Assembly: GCA_900299145.1 (NCBI GenBank)
Contig: OMIN01000145.1
Span: 1-33,271 of the forward strand
Origin: Betaproteobacteria bacterium
GTDB taxonomy: Bacteria; Pseudomonadota; Gammaproteobacteria; Burkholderiales; SG8-41
DNA length: 33,271 bases
Direction of reading: 5' to 3'
Shown piece by piece: positions 26,126 to 33,271 of the stretch (the first letter of the stretch is position 1; every line of letters starts with the position of its first letter). The notes below the pieces were generated by a model, which did no database searches, had not been told where the DNA came from, and saw nothing but the letters and a program-made list of their open reading frames with translations. The position numbers and the translations under genes are program-made.

Positions 26126-27889
26126 ATGAGTGGCATCTGCGGCTGGGTGGGCGAGGCTGATCCTGCAACGCTGGACGCGATGCTTGACGCCATTGACTAC
26201 CGTGGCGACCGCATCGACAAGGCCTTTGCGTCCGGCGTAGCACTGGGCTATCGCTGGTGGGGCGGCCGGCCGGGCAAATCCCCGGGGATTCATCGTGATG
26301 GGCAGCATCTGGTCGCGTGCGCCGGCACATTTGCGCCGCCCACGGATTCACCCGCCGCCGCGCTCCCCGGCAAGCTGAATGCGGGTGCGGACGGGTTGGC
26401 TGACCTTGATGGCGCGTTTGCCGCCGCGTGGTGGGACGGCGATGCGCGCCGCTTGACGCTGTTGCGCGACCCGTTCGGCGTGCGTTCGCTTTATTACGCC
26501 GAGCATCAAGGCGTTTTCTATTTTGCCAGTGAAATCAAACAGTTACTGGCGATCCCCGGCTTTCCGCGCGCCGTCGATGACGCAGCCATCCACAAGTATC
26601 TGACGTTTTCCTTCGTGCCCGGCGAAGACGCACCGCTGAAGGGTGTGCGCCGCTTGCTGCCGCGGCGTGTGGCGACCTATGAAAACCGGCGGCTCGCTAT
26701 CACGCAGTATTTTGAATTGCGCGAGGCGCTCGATGGCACGTTAACGGATCGCGGCGAAGCGGCACGGCTGATTGGTGATCTGTGCAAGGCGGCGGTGGTC
26801 AAACGCCTGCAAGGGGCGGAAAACATCGGCCTGTTTCTCAGTGGCGGCCTCGACTCATCGTCCGTGGCGCTGTGGCTGAAGGAAGCGGGCGCGAACGTCA
26901 ACGCGTTCACGCTCGACTTCGGCGACAAAAGCGTGGAGAAGGATCGCGCCATCGAGGTTGCTAACGCGCTGAAAATCCCGCTGCATTTCGTGAAAGTCGG
27001 TGGCGAAGATTTGCTGCCGGTGCTGCCCGATCTTGCGTGGCGGCTGGATCTGCCATTTGGCGATGCGGTGACCGGCCCGCAATATCTGCTCGGCAAGGCC
27101 GCGCGTGCGGCGGGCTGCGATTGCATATTCAACGGCGAAGGCGGCGATCAACTGTTCGGCGGCTGGACGCAAAAGCCGATGATCGGCGCCGAGCTGTACG
27201 CCAACCTCTACGCGAACGACGGTGGCGAAGACTCACGCGAAGAAACCTATCTGCGCAGTTATCACCGTTTTTATGGCGCCGAAGACGCGCTCTACACGCC
27301 CGCGTTTCGCGCGCGCGTGGGGCCCGCAGGCCAGCGGCGCGCGCTGCTGCTGCCGTATCTGCATGGTGAAAAGGCTAATACCTTTGCCAACCATGTTCGG
27401 CTCGCCGATTTTGCGTTGAAGGGGTGCCAAAATATTCTGCCGCGCGCCGAGCGCATGGCAAACGCCTGGGGGCTGGATGTGCGCACGCCGCTGTTCGATC
27501 GCAAGCTCGCCGAGGTGTCGTTCGCGCTTGCGCCGCAGCTAAAACTCCACGGCGCGGTGGAAAAATTTGTATTGAAGCTAGCGGTGCGCGGCAAGCTGCC
27601 GCGTGAAGTGGTGTGGCGCAAAAAGCTCGGCATGGGCGTGCCAATTACCGACTGGACGCTGGGGCCGCTGGCGCCCGCGATGCGCGAACTGCTTGGCAAG
27701 GCATCGCTCGAACGGCGCGGCCTGTTTCGTTACGAATACGTTGAACCGCTGCTGCAAGGCCGTAACCTGCCCGGCGAAACCCGCCGCCGCCGTGTCGGCG
27801 AACGGCTGTGGGCGCTGGCGATGCTGGAAGCGTGGCTGCGCGTGTTCATCGACGGCGGCGGGAAGAAACCCGGTGGAGACTGGCGATGA
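26126..27889 (+). CDS. Asparagine-synthetase-like ATP-dependent ligase with Ser in place of catalytic Cys2
   Basis: A 587-residue protein with the AsnB layout. Residues 1-~200 are a class II glutamine-amidotransferase fold (MSGICGWVGE, LLRDPFGVRSLYYAEH). Residues ~215-587 are the ATP-pyrophosphatase/synthetase domain with PP-loop SGGLDSS (239-245) and NGEGGDQLFGG (336-346). The amidotransferase nucleophile, Cys at position 2 of MCGI, is Ser here, and the usual HRGPD and NGEIYN signatures are altered (YRGDR; none). Glutamine hydrolysis is therefore probably lost, as in beta-lactam synthetase, leaving an enzyme that adenylates a carboxylate and uses another nucleophile or free ammonia. Its stop overlaps the next start (ATGA). 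A frame-matched upstream start at 26096 is less likely. Confidence 0.87.
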   Translation: MSGICGWVGEADPATLDAMLDAIDYRGDRIDKAFASGVALGYRWWGGRPGKSPGIHRDGQHLVACAGTFAPPTDSPAAALPGKLNAGADGLADLDGAFAAAWWDGDARRLTLLRDPFGVRSLYYAEHQGVFYFASEIKQLLAIPGFPRAVDDAAIHKYLTFSFVPGEDAPLKGVRRLLPRRVATYENRRLAITQYFELREALDGTLTDRGEAARLIGDLCKAAVVKRLQGAENIGLFLSGGLDSSSVALWLKEAGANVNAFTLDFGDKSVEKDRAIEVANALKIPLHFVKVGGEDLLPVLPDLAWRLDLPFGDAVTGPQYLLGKAARAAGCDCIFNGEGGDQLFGGWTQKPMIGAELYANLYANDGGEDSREETYLRSYHRFYGAEDALYTPAFRARVGPAGQRRALLLPYLHGEKANTFANHVRLADFALKGCQNILPRAERMANAWGLDVRTPLFDRKLAEVSFALAPQLKLHGAVEKFVLKLAVRGKLPREVVWRKKLGMGVPITDWTLGPLAPAMRELLGKASLERRGLFRYEYVEPLLQGRNLPGETRRRRVGERLWALAMLEAWLRVFIDGGGKKPGGDWR

Positions 27890-29043
27890 AGTGCGTGCGC
27901 TGCGGGCACGACAGCAACTTCAAGGACCGCCCCGGCAAAAAATGCCCGAAGTGCGAAGGTGTTTTTGCGTTCGAGCCGCGCAACGGCGACCCGTTTACCG
28001 ACCCCGCGTTTCAGAATGCCATCGATGCGGTGTCTGCAAAGGGCCAGGTACGCTTCGGCGCGGAACATTTGTATTACGAGTTGGCGCGGAGGCAACGTCC
28101 GAAGACCGGGTGCGCCGTCAGCGCGTTGATCTTCTTTTCGATCATCACGCTGATCGCGCTGGTGAAGGTGAAGTGGCTGGCCATTATCCCTTTGATGGTG
28201 ACGATTGCACTGGCACGCAGCGTCTGGCGCGCCAAGCAACGCAAATTCATCCAGCTCGATCAGAAACTGTTTGACTCGATGCTGCGAGACTGGACCAAGG
28301 CCCATGGTCAGCCGAAGGGCCTGATCGTACGCGCGATGACGCGCGGCACGCCCGCGCCAGCGCCGCGCCAGCGGGAAACGGACATCGCTGATTATTCCTT
28401 CGACCGTGCGGTGATCTGCGACCGTGCGCGCACCGCTGACGTGCTGCTCGCCAATAACTTTCACTTTGAAAACAACTGCGCCGTGCTGGCCGTTGACGGG
28501 TACCCGGAGGCACAGTTTGAAACCGTGCGCGCAATGTTGAAACGCAATCCGCGGCTGAAGGTGTTCGCGCTGCACGACGCCACCGTCAAGGGCTGCCGGC
28601 TTGCGTATACGCTGGCGCACGACCCGGCATGGTTCGCCGGGCAGGTGGATGTAACGGATGTCGGCCTGCATCCGGGCCAGGCGCGGGCTTTTCGCGGGCT
28701 GTTTCAGCCGCAGAAGATTGCAGCGACAGCGGGCGGGGGAGTATCAACCAGCGATGCCGCGTGGCTGTCCGCGCAATCGGTGGAACTCGCAGCAATTCGC
28801 CCGGAGCAGGTGCTAAAACGCCTTTATAAAGCGCTAAACAAGAAGGAAACTGACAGCGACAGCAGCGGCGATGGTGGAGGCGGGGGTGGTGGGGGCGGCA
28901 GCGATAGTGACCGCTCAGGAAATGTGGGTTACAGCGGTGGCGGCGGAACCAGCGGCGGCAGTGGCAGCAGCGTCAGTTACGATGACACTTCGTTTACCCA
29001 TGAAGCCGGCGATATCGATGGCGACAGCGACGGCTTCGGTTAA
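27886..29043 (+). CDS. Zinc-ribbon membrane protein with Gly/Ser/Asp-rich tail
   Basis: A 385-residue protein starting inside the stop of the preceding gene (ATGA overlap). Residues 3-23 form a zinc ribbon (CVRCG...CPKCEG; Cys3, 6, 20, 23). Two probable membrane helices lie at ~77-93 and ~96-112. Residues ~165-310 are a soluble domain with alternating strands (FDRAVICDRARTADVLLAN, CAVLAVDGYPEAQ, LKVFALHDATVKGCRLAYTL). I do not recognise it, though the pattern is faintly Toprim- or Rossmann-like. Residues 321-385 are a disordered tail rich in Gly, Ser and Asp (runs such as GDGGGGGGGGGSDSD), ending DGDSDGFG. The sandwich position between two AsnB-like genes suggests a partner, scaffold or substrate for them. 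Confidence 0.78.
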   Translation: MKCVRCGHDSNFKDRPGKKCPKCEGVFAFEPRNGDPFTDPAFQNAIDAVSAKGQVRFGAEHLYYELARRQRPKTGCAVSALIFFSIITLIALVKVKWLAIIPLMVTIALARSVWRAKQRKFIQLDQKLFDSMLRDWTKAHGQPKGLIVRAMTRGTPAPAPRQRETDIADYSFDRAVICDRARTADVLLANNFHFENNCAVLAVDGYPEAQFETVRAMLKRNPRLKVFALHDATVKGCRLAYTLAHDPAWFAGQVDVTDVGLHPGQARAFRGLFQPQKIAATAGGGVSTSDAAWLSAQSVELAAIRPEQVLKRLYKALNKKETDSDSSGDGGGGGGGGGSDSDRSGNVGYSGGGGTSGGSGSSVSYDDTSFTHEAGDIDGDSDGFG

Positions 29044-30661
29044 CGCATCTGATGCGCGCACGTCCCGTGCGACGCGCTTGCCTCGCGCGCGTATCCCCGC
29101 GTGCATCGCGGGCTTGCCGGGCCAAGCACCCGCATTGCATGTTGAGCACGATTGCACGCCCTCGCCGGACGAGGCCGGCTGGCTTCGGATGCTGGCCAAT
29201 GGCCAACTTGCGCGAACTCACGGCCCCTTTGCCTTGGCGCATGAAGCCAGCGACGGTACGGTCACACTGGCGCGCGACGCCATCGGCGAGCGCAGCCTGT
29301 TTTACGCGCTGCTGCCAGACGGGCGCGTGATCTATGCCTCGCGCCTGCAGGACATTCTGGCCACGGGCGCGGTTGCGCGCGAACTTGATCTTGCCAGTGT
29401 AGCCACGTATCTGTCGTGGTCGTATCTGCCGGGCCACGAAACGCTGGTGCGCGGCGTTTACAAGGTGATGCCGGGCGAAGTGGTGTGCGTAAAAAACGGC
29501 TGTGTCACGCGCAGCCGATGGTGGACATTGCCCGGAGAGCCGGAGCTGTGGCGTGACGAAGACACGCTGCGTGGCGAGCTGCGCGACTGGTTGGAAACCG
29601 CCGTGCGCCGCCGTTTGCCCGTGGGCCAAGCTGTTGGCGCAACACTCTCCGGCGGCATTGATTCCAGTTTGGTTGTGGCGCTGGCGGCACGGCTGCACGA
29701 CGCGCCGGTGATTACCTATTCCGTGTCGTTCGGCGCGGAGTATCGCAACGAGCTGCCGTTCAGCGCGATGGTCGCCCGGCATTGCGGCGTCGAGCAGCGC
29801 ATCGTCGAGATCACGCCACGCATCGTGATGGATGAGCTGGACACCACCATTGCACTGCTCGGCGACCCGATCGGCGACCCACTGACCGTGCCCAATGCAG
29901 TGCTGTTTCGCGAAGCGTCACGTGAGGTGGGTGTGGTGCTGAATGGTGAAGGCGGCGACCCGTGTTTCGGCGGGCCGAAGAATACGCCGATGGTGCTGGC
30001 GGAACTCTTTGGCGATTTGTATAACGGCGACGCCCATCGTGAACGTTGGCATCGCGCCGCGAGTTATCTGCGAGCGCACCAGAAGTGCTACGACGATCTG
30101 GCCGTGATGTTGGCGCCGGACGCGCGCGCGGCAGTTGCCCACGGTGAGCTGGAAGATTGGGTGACGCCGTATCTGGAAGACACTCGCTGGAAAAGTTTTG
30201 TCGGGCGGCTGATGTCCATCAATCTGCTGTGCAAGGGTGCGCACCACATCCTCGGCAAGGTGGATGCGTTGAGCGGACCGTTCGGCGTGCTGCCGCGCGC
30301 ACCGCTGTTTGATCGCGATGTGGTGGAAACAGCCTTCGCCATGCCGCCGCAGTTGAAGCTGCGCGGCACGGTTGAAAAATATCTCCTGAAAGAAGCCGTG
30401 CGCGACCTGCTGCCGCGCGAGATCATTGAACGCCCCAAGAGCGGCATGCTGGTGCCGGTGCAAGGCTGGTTTCGCGGGCCGCTGCTGCCGCAGGCGCGCG
30501 AGCGGTTGCTCGAAGAGCTTGCACCTTGGGGATTGTTTGAACGCGGCTATCTTGAGCGTTTGCTCGATGGCCGGCTTGCAGGTATTCACACGCGGCGCGG
30601 GGTGAAAATCTGGTTGCTGATTACGCTGGAAGCGTGGCTGCGAGGGGTGTTCCGGGCGTGA
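29018..30661 (+). CDS. Second asparagine-synthetase-like protein with degenerate glutaminase domain
   Basis: About 547 residues from ATG 29018, which overlaps the preceding gene by 26 bases; TTG 29078 is the other candidate start. The N-terminal amidotransferase part is short and lacks MCGI (nearest: IPACIAGLPG), keeping only DAIGERSLFYALLPDG as recognisable core. The synthetase domain is well preserved: PP-loop SGGIDSS (211-217), NGEGGDPCFGG (309-319), and the ending LLITLEAWLRGVF, which matches ALAMLEAWLRVF of the first AsnB-like protein. It probably activates a carboxylate with ATP and transfers it to an amine without hydrolysing glutamine. Substrate unknown. It is clearly homologous to the gene at 26126. 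Confidence 0.85.
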   Translation: MATATASVNASDARTSRATRLPRARIPACIAGLPGQAPALHVEHDCTPSPDEAGWLRMLANGQLARTHGPFALAHEASDGTVTLARDAIGERSLFYALLPDGRVIYASRLQDILATGAVARELDLASVATYLSWSYLPGHETLVRGVYKVMPGEVVCVKNGCVTRSRWWTLPGEPELWRDEDTLRGELRDWLETAVRRRLPVGQAVGATLSGGIDSSLVVALAARLHDAPVITYSVSFGAEYRNELPFSAMVARHCGVEQRIVEITPRIVMDELDTTIALLGDPIGDPLTVPNAVLFREASREVGVVLNGEGGDPCFGGPKNTPMVLAELFGDLYNGDAHRERWHRAASYLRAHQKCYDDLAVMLAPDARAAVAHGELEDWVTPYLEDTRWKSFVGRLMSINLLCKGAHHILGKVDALSGPFGVLPRAPLFDRDVVETAFAMPPQLKLRGTVEKYLLKEAVRDLLPREIIERPKSGMLVPVQGWFRGPLLPQARERLLEELAPWGLFERGYLERLLDGRLAGIHTRRGVKIWLLITLEAWLRGVFRA

Positions 30662-30680
30662 GGCGTGCGAGAATAGGCCG

Positions 30681-31661
30681 ATGCAACGGAACCTGAAATT
30701 TCTCGCGGCACTGTGCTGCGGTGTGTGTGGCAGCCTGTGGAGCGCCAGCGCGCAGGCACAGGCGAGCGTCTATCCCGCCAAACCCATCCGCTTCATTGTC
30801 GGCTTTCCGCCCAGCGGCACCAACGATTTTCTGGCGCGCGCGGTGGCGCCGAAGCTGGGCGAGTTTCTCGGCCAGCAGGTGGTGGTCGACAACCGCGGCG
30901 GGGCCAGCACCATGATCGCCACCGAGCTGGTGGCGCGCGCCACGCCCGATGGCTACACCATTTTGCTCAACGCCCCCGCGCATTCCACCAACCCCACGCT
31001 GGCCAAGCCCAACTATGATTCAGTTCGTGACTTCGCGTTTATTTCGCTGGTGGCCGAATCTCAGAATCTGCTGGTGCTGCATACGTCGATACCCACCAAA
31101 ACAGTTAAAGAGTTTCTGGCTTTTGCCAGGGCACGGCAGGGCGAGATCAACTACGGCTCGTCCGGCGCGGGCAGTACACCGCATTTGTCAGCGGAGTTGT
31201 TTCAGTACATGACGGGCATCAAGCTCGTGCACGTGCCGTATAAAGGCAGCGGCGCGGGCATGGTGGCGCTGCTCTCCGGCGAGATTTCGATGTACTTCGC
31301 CAACATCCCGGTGGCGATCCAGCACGTGCGCAACGGGCGGCTGCGGCCTGTGGCGCTGTCGGGCACGCGGCGCAATCCAGCGGTGCCGGGGATACCAACG
31401 CTAAGCGAATCCGGCCTTGTGGGGTTTGATGTAACGTCGTGGTTCGGCATTGCCGCACCGGCTAAAACGCCGCGTGCGATTGTCGACCAATTGAACGGCG
31501 CTATTGTGCGCGCCGTAAATACCCCCGACCTGCGTGCGCGTTTTCTCGATCAAGGCGCCGAGCCGGTAGGCAACTCACCGGAGCAATACACTGCCTTTAT
31601 CGAACGCGAAATCGCAAAATGGGCGAAGGTGATCAAGGCAGCGGGGATCAAGGCGCAGTGA
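30681..31661 (+). CDS. Bug/TctC-family solute-binding protein
   Basis: A 326-residue paralogue of the Bug proteins at 24105 and 25131. Signal peptide MQRNLKFLAALCCGVCGSLWSASAQA; mature sequence QASVYPAKPIRFIVGFPPSGTNDFL. Blocks: VDNRGGASTMIATELV, ATPDGYTILL, NYGSSGAGSTPHLSAELFQYMTG, VHVPYKGSGAGMVALLSG, EIAKWAKVIKAAGIKAQ. It starts 19 bp after the second AsnB-like gene and so may belong to that transcript. This links a periplasmic binding protein to the ligase unit. Confidence 0.92.
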   Translation: MQRNLKFLAALCCGVCGSLWSASAQAQASVYPAKPIRFIVGFPPSGTNDFLARAVAPKLGEFLGQQVVVDNRGGASTMIATELVARATPDGYTILLNAPAHSTNPTLAKPNYDSVRDFAFISLVAESQNLLVLHTSIPTKTVKEFLAFARARQGEINYGSSGAGSTPHLSAELFQYMTGIKLVHVPYKGSGAGMVALLSGEISMYFANIPVAIQHVRNGRLRPVALSGTRRNPAVPGIPTLSESGLVGFDVTSWFGIAAPAKTPRAIVDQLNGAIVRAVNTPDLRARFLDQGAEPVGNSPEQYTAFIEREIAKWAKVIKAAGIKAQ

Positions 31662-31677
31662 TTCAGGCCGGATAGAT

Positions 31678-31718
31678 GAATAGACGAATTGACGATTCGA
31701 CAAATTGACGAATAGACC
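31678..31718 (+). repeat. Degenerate short tandem repeats
   Basis: Interleaved copies of GAATAGACGAATTGACG and GACAAATTGACGAATAGACC fill the gap between two Bug genes. Period is irregular (~8-16 bases). Possibly decayed minisatellite sequence. Confidence 0.4.
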
Positions 31719-31756
31719 AATAACGGAACGGATAACAGCAGTTTGAGAGGAAAATA

Positions 31757-32737
31757 ATGAATAAAAGCAAATACTTAACTTCGTTTGTTGTGGCGGCTAC
31801 GACGCCGGCTATAGCGCTGGCGCAAACTGCCGCCACAGCCTACCCGACCAAGCCGATTCGTATCATCGTCGCCTACACGCCAGCGGGCACCACCGACATC
31901 CTCGCGCGCGTCGTCGGGCAAAAAATGAGCGAGAGTTTCGGCCAACCGGTGATTGTCGACAACCGGCCTGGCGTTAACGGCAACATCGGCACCGACGTCG
32001 CCGCCAAGGCCACGCCTGACGGCCACACGATTTTGATGGTGACCGCGGGCACGCACGGCATCAATCCGAGCCTCTACCGCAAACTGCCATGGGACGCGGT
32101 GAAGGATTTCGCCCCCATCAGCTTGGTGGCGAACGTGCCCAACATATTGGTGGTCAACAACAGCGTGCCGGCGAAGAGCGTTAAGGAGTTCATCGCGCAT
32201 CTGAAAGCCAACCCCGATAAACTTAACTACGGCACGCCCGGCAACGGCAGCACCGGGCACCTGTCGATGGAAATGTTCAAGAGCATGACCAGTACGCGCA
32301 TCCAGCACATTCCGTACAAAGGCAGCGCGGGCGTGCTCGCCGACGTGATCGGCGGCCAGATCGCCGCCACCATCGACAACCTGCCGCCTTACCTGCCGCA
32401 GGTGAAAGTGGGCAAGATACGCGGCCTGGCGGTGACCTCGGTCAAACGCACGACGGTAATGCCCGACATTCCCACCATCGCCGAATCGGCTGTGGCCGGC
32501 TACAGCGCCGGCTCGTGGTTCGGGCTGGTCGCGCCCGCAGGAACGCCCAAACCGATTATCGATAAACTCGCAGCCGAGACGCAGCGCATCCTTAAGCTGC
32601 CCGATGTCGCCGAGCGGGTGGCGGGGCTGGGCGCTGAAGCCGTGGGTGGTACGCCGGAGCAATTTGCGGGGTATATCAAGTCGGAGATTGCCAAGTGGGC
32701 TAAGGTGGTTAAGGAAGCTAATGTGGAGTTGCAATAA
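31757..32737 (+). CDS. Bug/TctC-family solute-binding protein
   Basis: A 326-residue periplasmic binding protein. Signal peptide MNKSKYLTSFVVAATTPAIALA, whose first codons contain a copy of the AT-rich box. The mature part is more divergent than the other three plus-strand Bug proteins: YPTKPIRIIVAYTPAGTTDILAR, VDNRPGVNGNIGTDVAA, TPDGHTILM, NYGTPGNGSTGHLSMEMF, HIPYKGSAGVLADVIGG, EIAKWAKVVKEA. RBS GAGAGGAAA. Ligand unknown. Last gene before the AT-rich accessory patch. Confidence 0.92.
   Translation: MNKSKYLTSFVVAATTPAIALAQTAATAYPTKPIRIIVAYTPAGTTDILARVVGQKMSESFGQPVIVDNRPGVNGNIGTDVAAKATPDGHTILMVTAGTHGINPSLYRKLPWDAVKDFAPISLVANVPNILVVNNSVPAKSVKEFIAHLKANPDKLNYGTPGNGSTGHLSMEMFKSMTSTRIQHIPYKGSAGVLADVIGGQIAATIDNLPPYLPQVKVGKIRGLAVTSVKRTTVMPDIPTIAESAVAGYSAGSWFGLVAPAGTPKPIIDKLAAETQRILKLPDVAERVAGLGAEAVGGTPEQFAGYIKSEIAKWAKVVKEANVELQ
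31759..31779 (+). repeat. AT-rich dispersed box, copy 9 (in the first codons of a Bug gene)
   Basis: GAATAAAAGCAAATACTTAAC begins at the third base of the start codon and encodes NKSKYL of the signal-peptide n-region. Confidence 0.5.
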
Positions 32738-32959
32738 TCGTACGGGAAGCAAATTCTTCCTATTTCCGAAACAGTGTCTCGGGAATCCCCTTACCAAAAA
32801 ATTTGTCGGACAAAGGACCAGCGCCTCAATCATATTTCACGTTGACGATACTGAATGTTGAAACAATCATGGAGTGACCAACATGCATGTACAGGAGCAG
32901 GACTAAAGATTACAATCGGCTAGGCCTAACAAATAGGTTCTTACTGCAATTGCAATTAC

Positions 32960-33150
32960 ATGCATTACAGACCAGAAAAAATTAATTTAAACCTAGCTTT
33001 TAGTGCTCTTAGGAAAGCAGCTACGGACAATGGCAAAGTTGTTGGGTTAACGCATTGCCACTATAAGTACCCAGCCCGTTTTTCGCCAACGTTCGTCGCG
33101 GCTGCGATTGAAACATTTTCATGTCCGAACGATATTGTTCTTGATCCCTA
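32960..33150 (+). pseudogene. DNA methyltransferase, N-terminal fragment cut by an insertion sequence
   Basis: The open frame MHYRPEKINLNLAFSALRKAA continues to THCHYKYPARFSPTFVAAAIETF and IVLDPY. The HxxYPARF-type segment and the VLDP(F/Y) start of the SAM-binding motif are typical of site-specific DNA adenine or cytosine-N4 methyltransferases. After DPY the expected xGSGT is replaced by IS sequence. Base composition is clearly lower in GC than the preceding 32 kb, consistent with an acquired restriction-modification gene. The 222 bp before it (32738-32959) hold no gene I can support. Confidence 0.6.
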
Positions 33151-33271
33151 TGACCTGACTGGCTTTTTCTGTGCCAGGTTGAATGTTGTATTTTTCAACT
33201 TGGAAGAAGGAGTCTACGAATGGCGAACAAGAAGCATGGCCCGGAGCAGGCGGTCGCAAAGCTCAGGCAAA
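33151..33271 (+). mobile_element. IS3-family-like insertion sequence, left end
   Basis: A terminal-repeat-like TGACCTGACTGGC begins where the methyltransferase similarity stops, starts with TG as IS3 ends do, and is followed 57 bases later by an orfA-type start. The element runs off the window, so the right end and target duplication cannot be checked. Confidence 0.6.
33220..33271 (+). CDS. Transposase OrfA (IS3/IS2-type), N-terminal fragment
   Basis: The first 17 residues, MANKKHGPEQAVAKLRQ, resemble the start of IS3-family OrfA helix-turn-helix proteins (M-x-(K/R)-x-R-x-(S/T)PEQ-(I/V)-V-x-K-L-R). AAGGAG lies 9 bases before the ATG. Truncated by the window end. Confidence 0.65.
   Translation, partial: MANKKHGPEQAVAKLRQ

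Noticed and set aside
26126-27889. Annotating the first AsnB-like gene as asparagine synthetase asnB
   Set aside because: The catalytic Cys2 is Ser and other amidotransferase signatures are altered, so the normal glutamine-dependent reaction is not supported.

Overview
The window is high-GC bacterial DNA that reads as a betaproteobacterium, probably Burkholderiales-like. The reasons are five Bug/TctC-type periplasmic solute-binding proteins, the glnA - DUF4124 - ntrB order, the pcm-like - tolC pair, the argA ... yggX run, and PEP-CTERM proteins. No rRNA, tRNA or CRISPR array was seen. The last ~500 bases are more AT-rich and look like a separate accessory patch.

Layout. 1-3160 is a minus-strand nitrogen-assimilation block: part of ntrB/glnL, a DUF4124 protein and glnA. 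Upstream of glnA lie two NtrC-type palindromes 31 bp apart. The ntrB copy is broken at ~108: its N-terminal half is on the minus strand while its N-box lies on the plus strand, so there is an inversion or assembly chimera at the window edge. 3166-6089 holds a Bug protein, a single-domain rhodanese, a DJ-1/PfpI protein and an uncharacterised protein. 6357-8770 is a tandem cluster of three PEP-CTERM genes (two C-type-lectin-like), which share an upstream element, a near-identical C-terminal sorting tail and, in two cases, a terminator. 8798-13101 is a minus-strand run: uppP, an MFS transporter, a YHS lipoprotein, a small exported protein and a DUF4349 lipoprotein. thiC with a TPP riboswitch follows (13151-15173).

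15344-22208 is a plus-strand run: PIMT-like methyltransferase, tolC, argA, a two-helix membrane protein, a PAS-like/GGDEF/EAL protein, yggX and an uncharacterised 363-residue protein. A ThDP-dependent enzyme (minus) diverges from a Bug gene at ~24000. 24105-32737 contains four Bug genes. They flank a three-gene unit made of an asparagine-synthetase-like protein with Ser in place of the catalytic Cys2, a zinc-ribbon membrane protein with a Gly/Ser/Asp-rich tail, and a second asparagine-synthetase-like protein with a degenerate glutaminase domain. The window ends in a DNA methyltransferase gene cut by an IS3-like element.

Two patterns stand out. One is the AsnB-like / zinc-ribbon / AsnB-like unit, a candidate for an undescribed ligase system. 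The other is a short AT-rich motif (core AAACAAATASTTAC, S = C or G) that recurs about ten times, mostly just upstream of genes or across their first codons and usually on the strand of the downstream gene.
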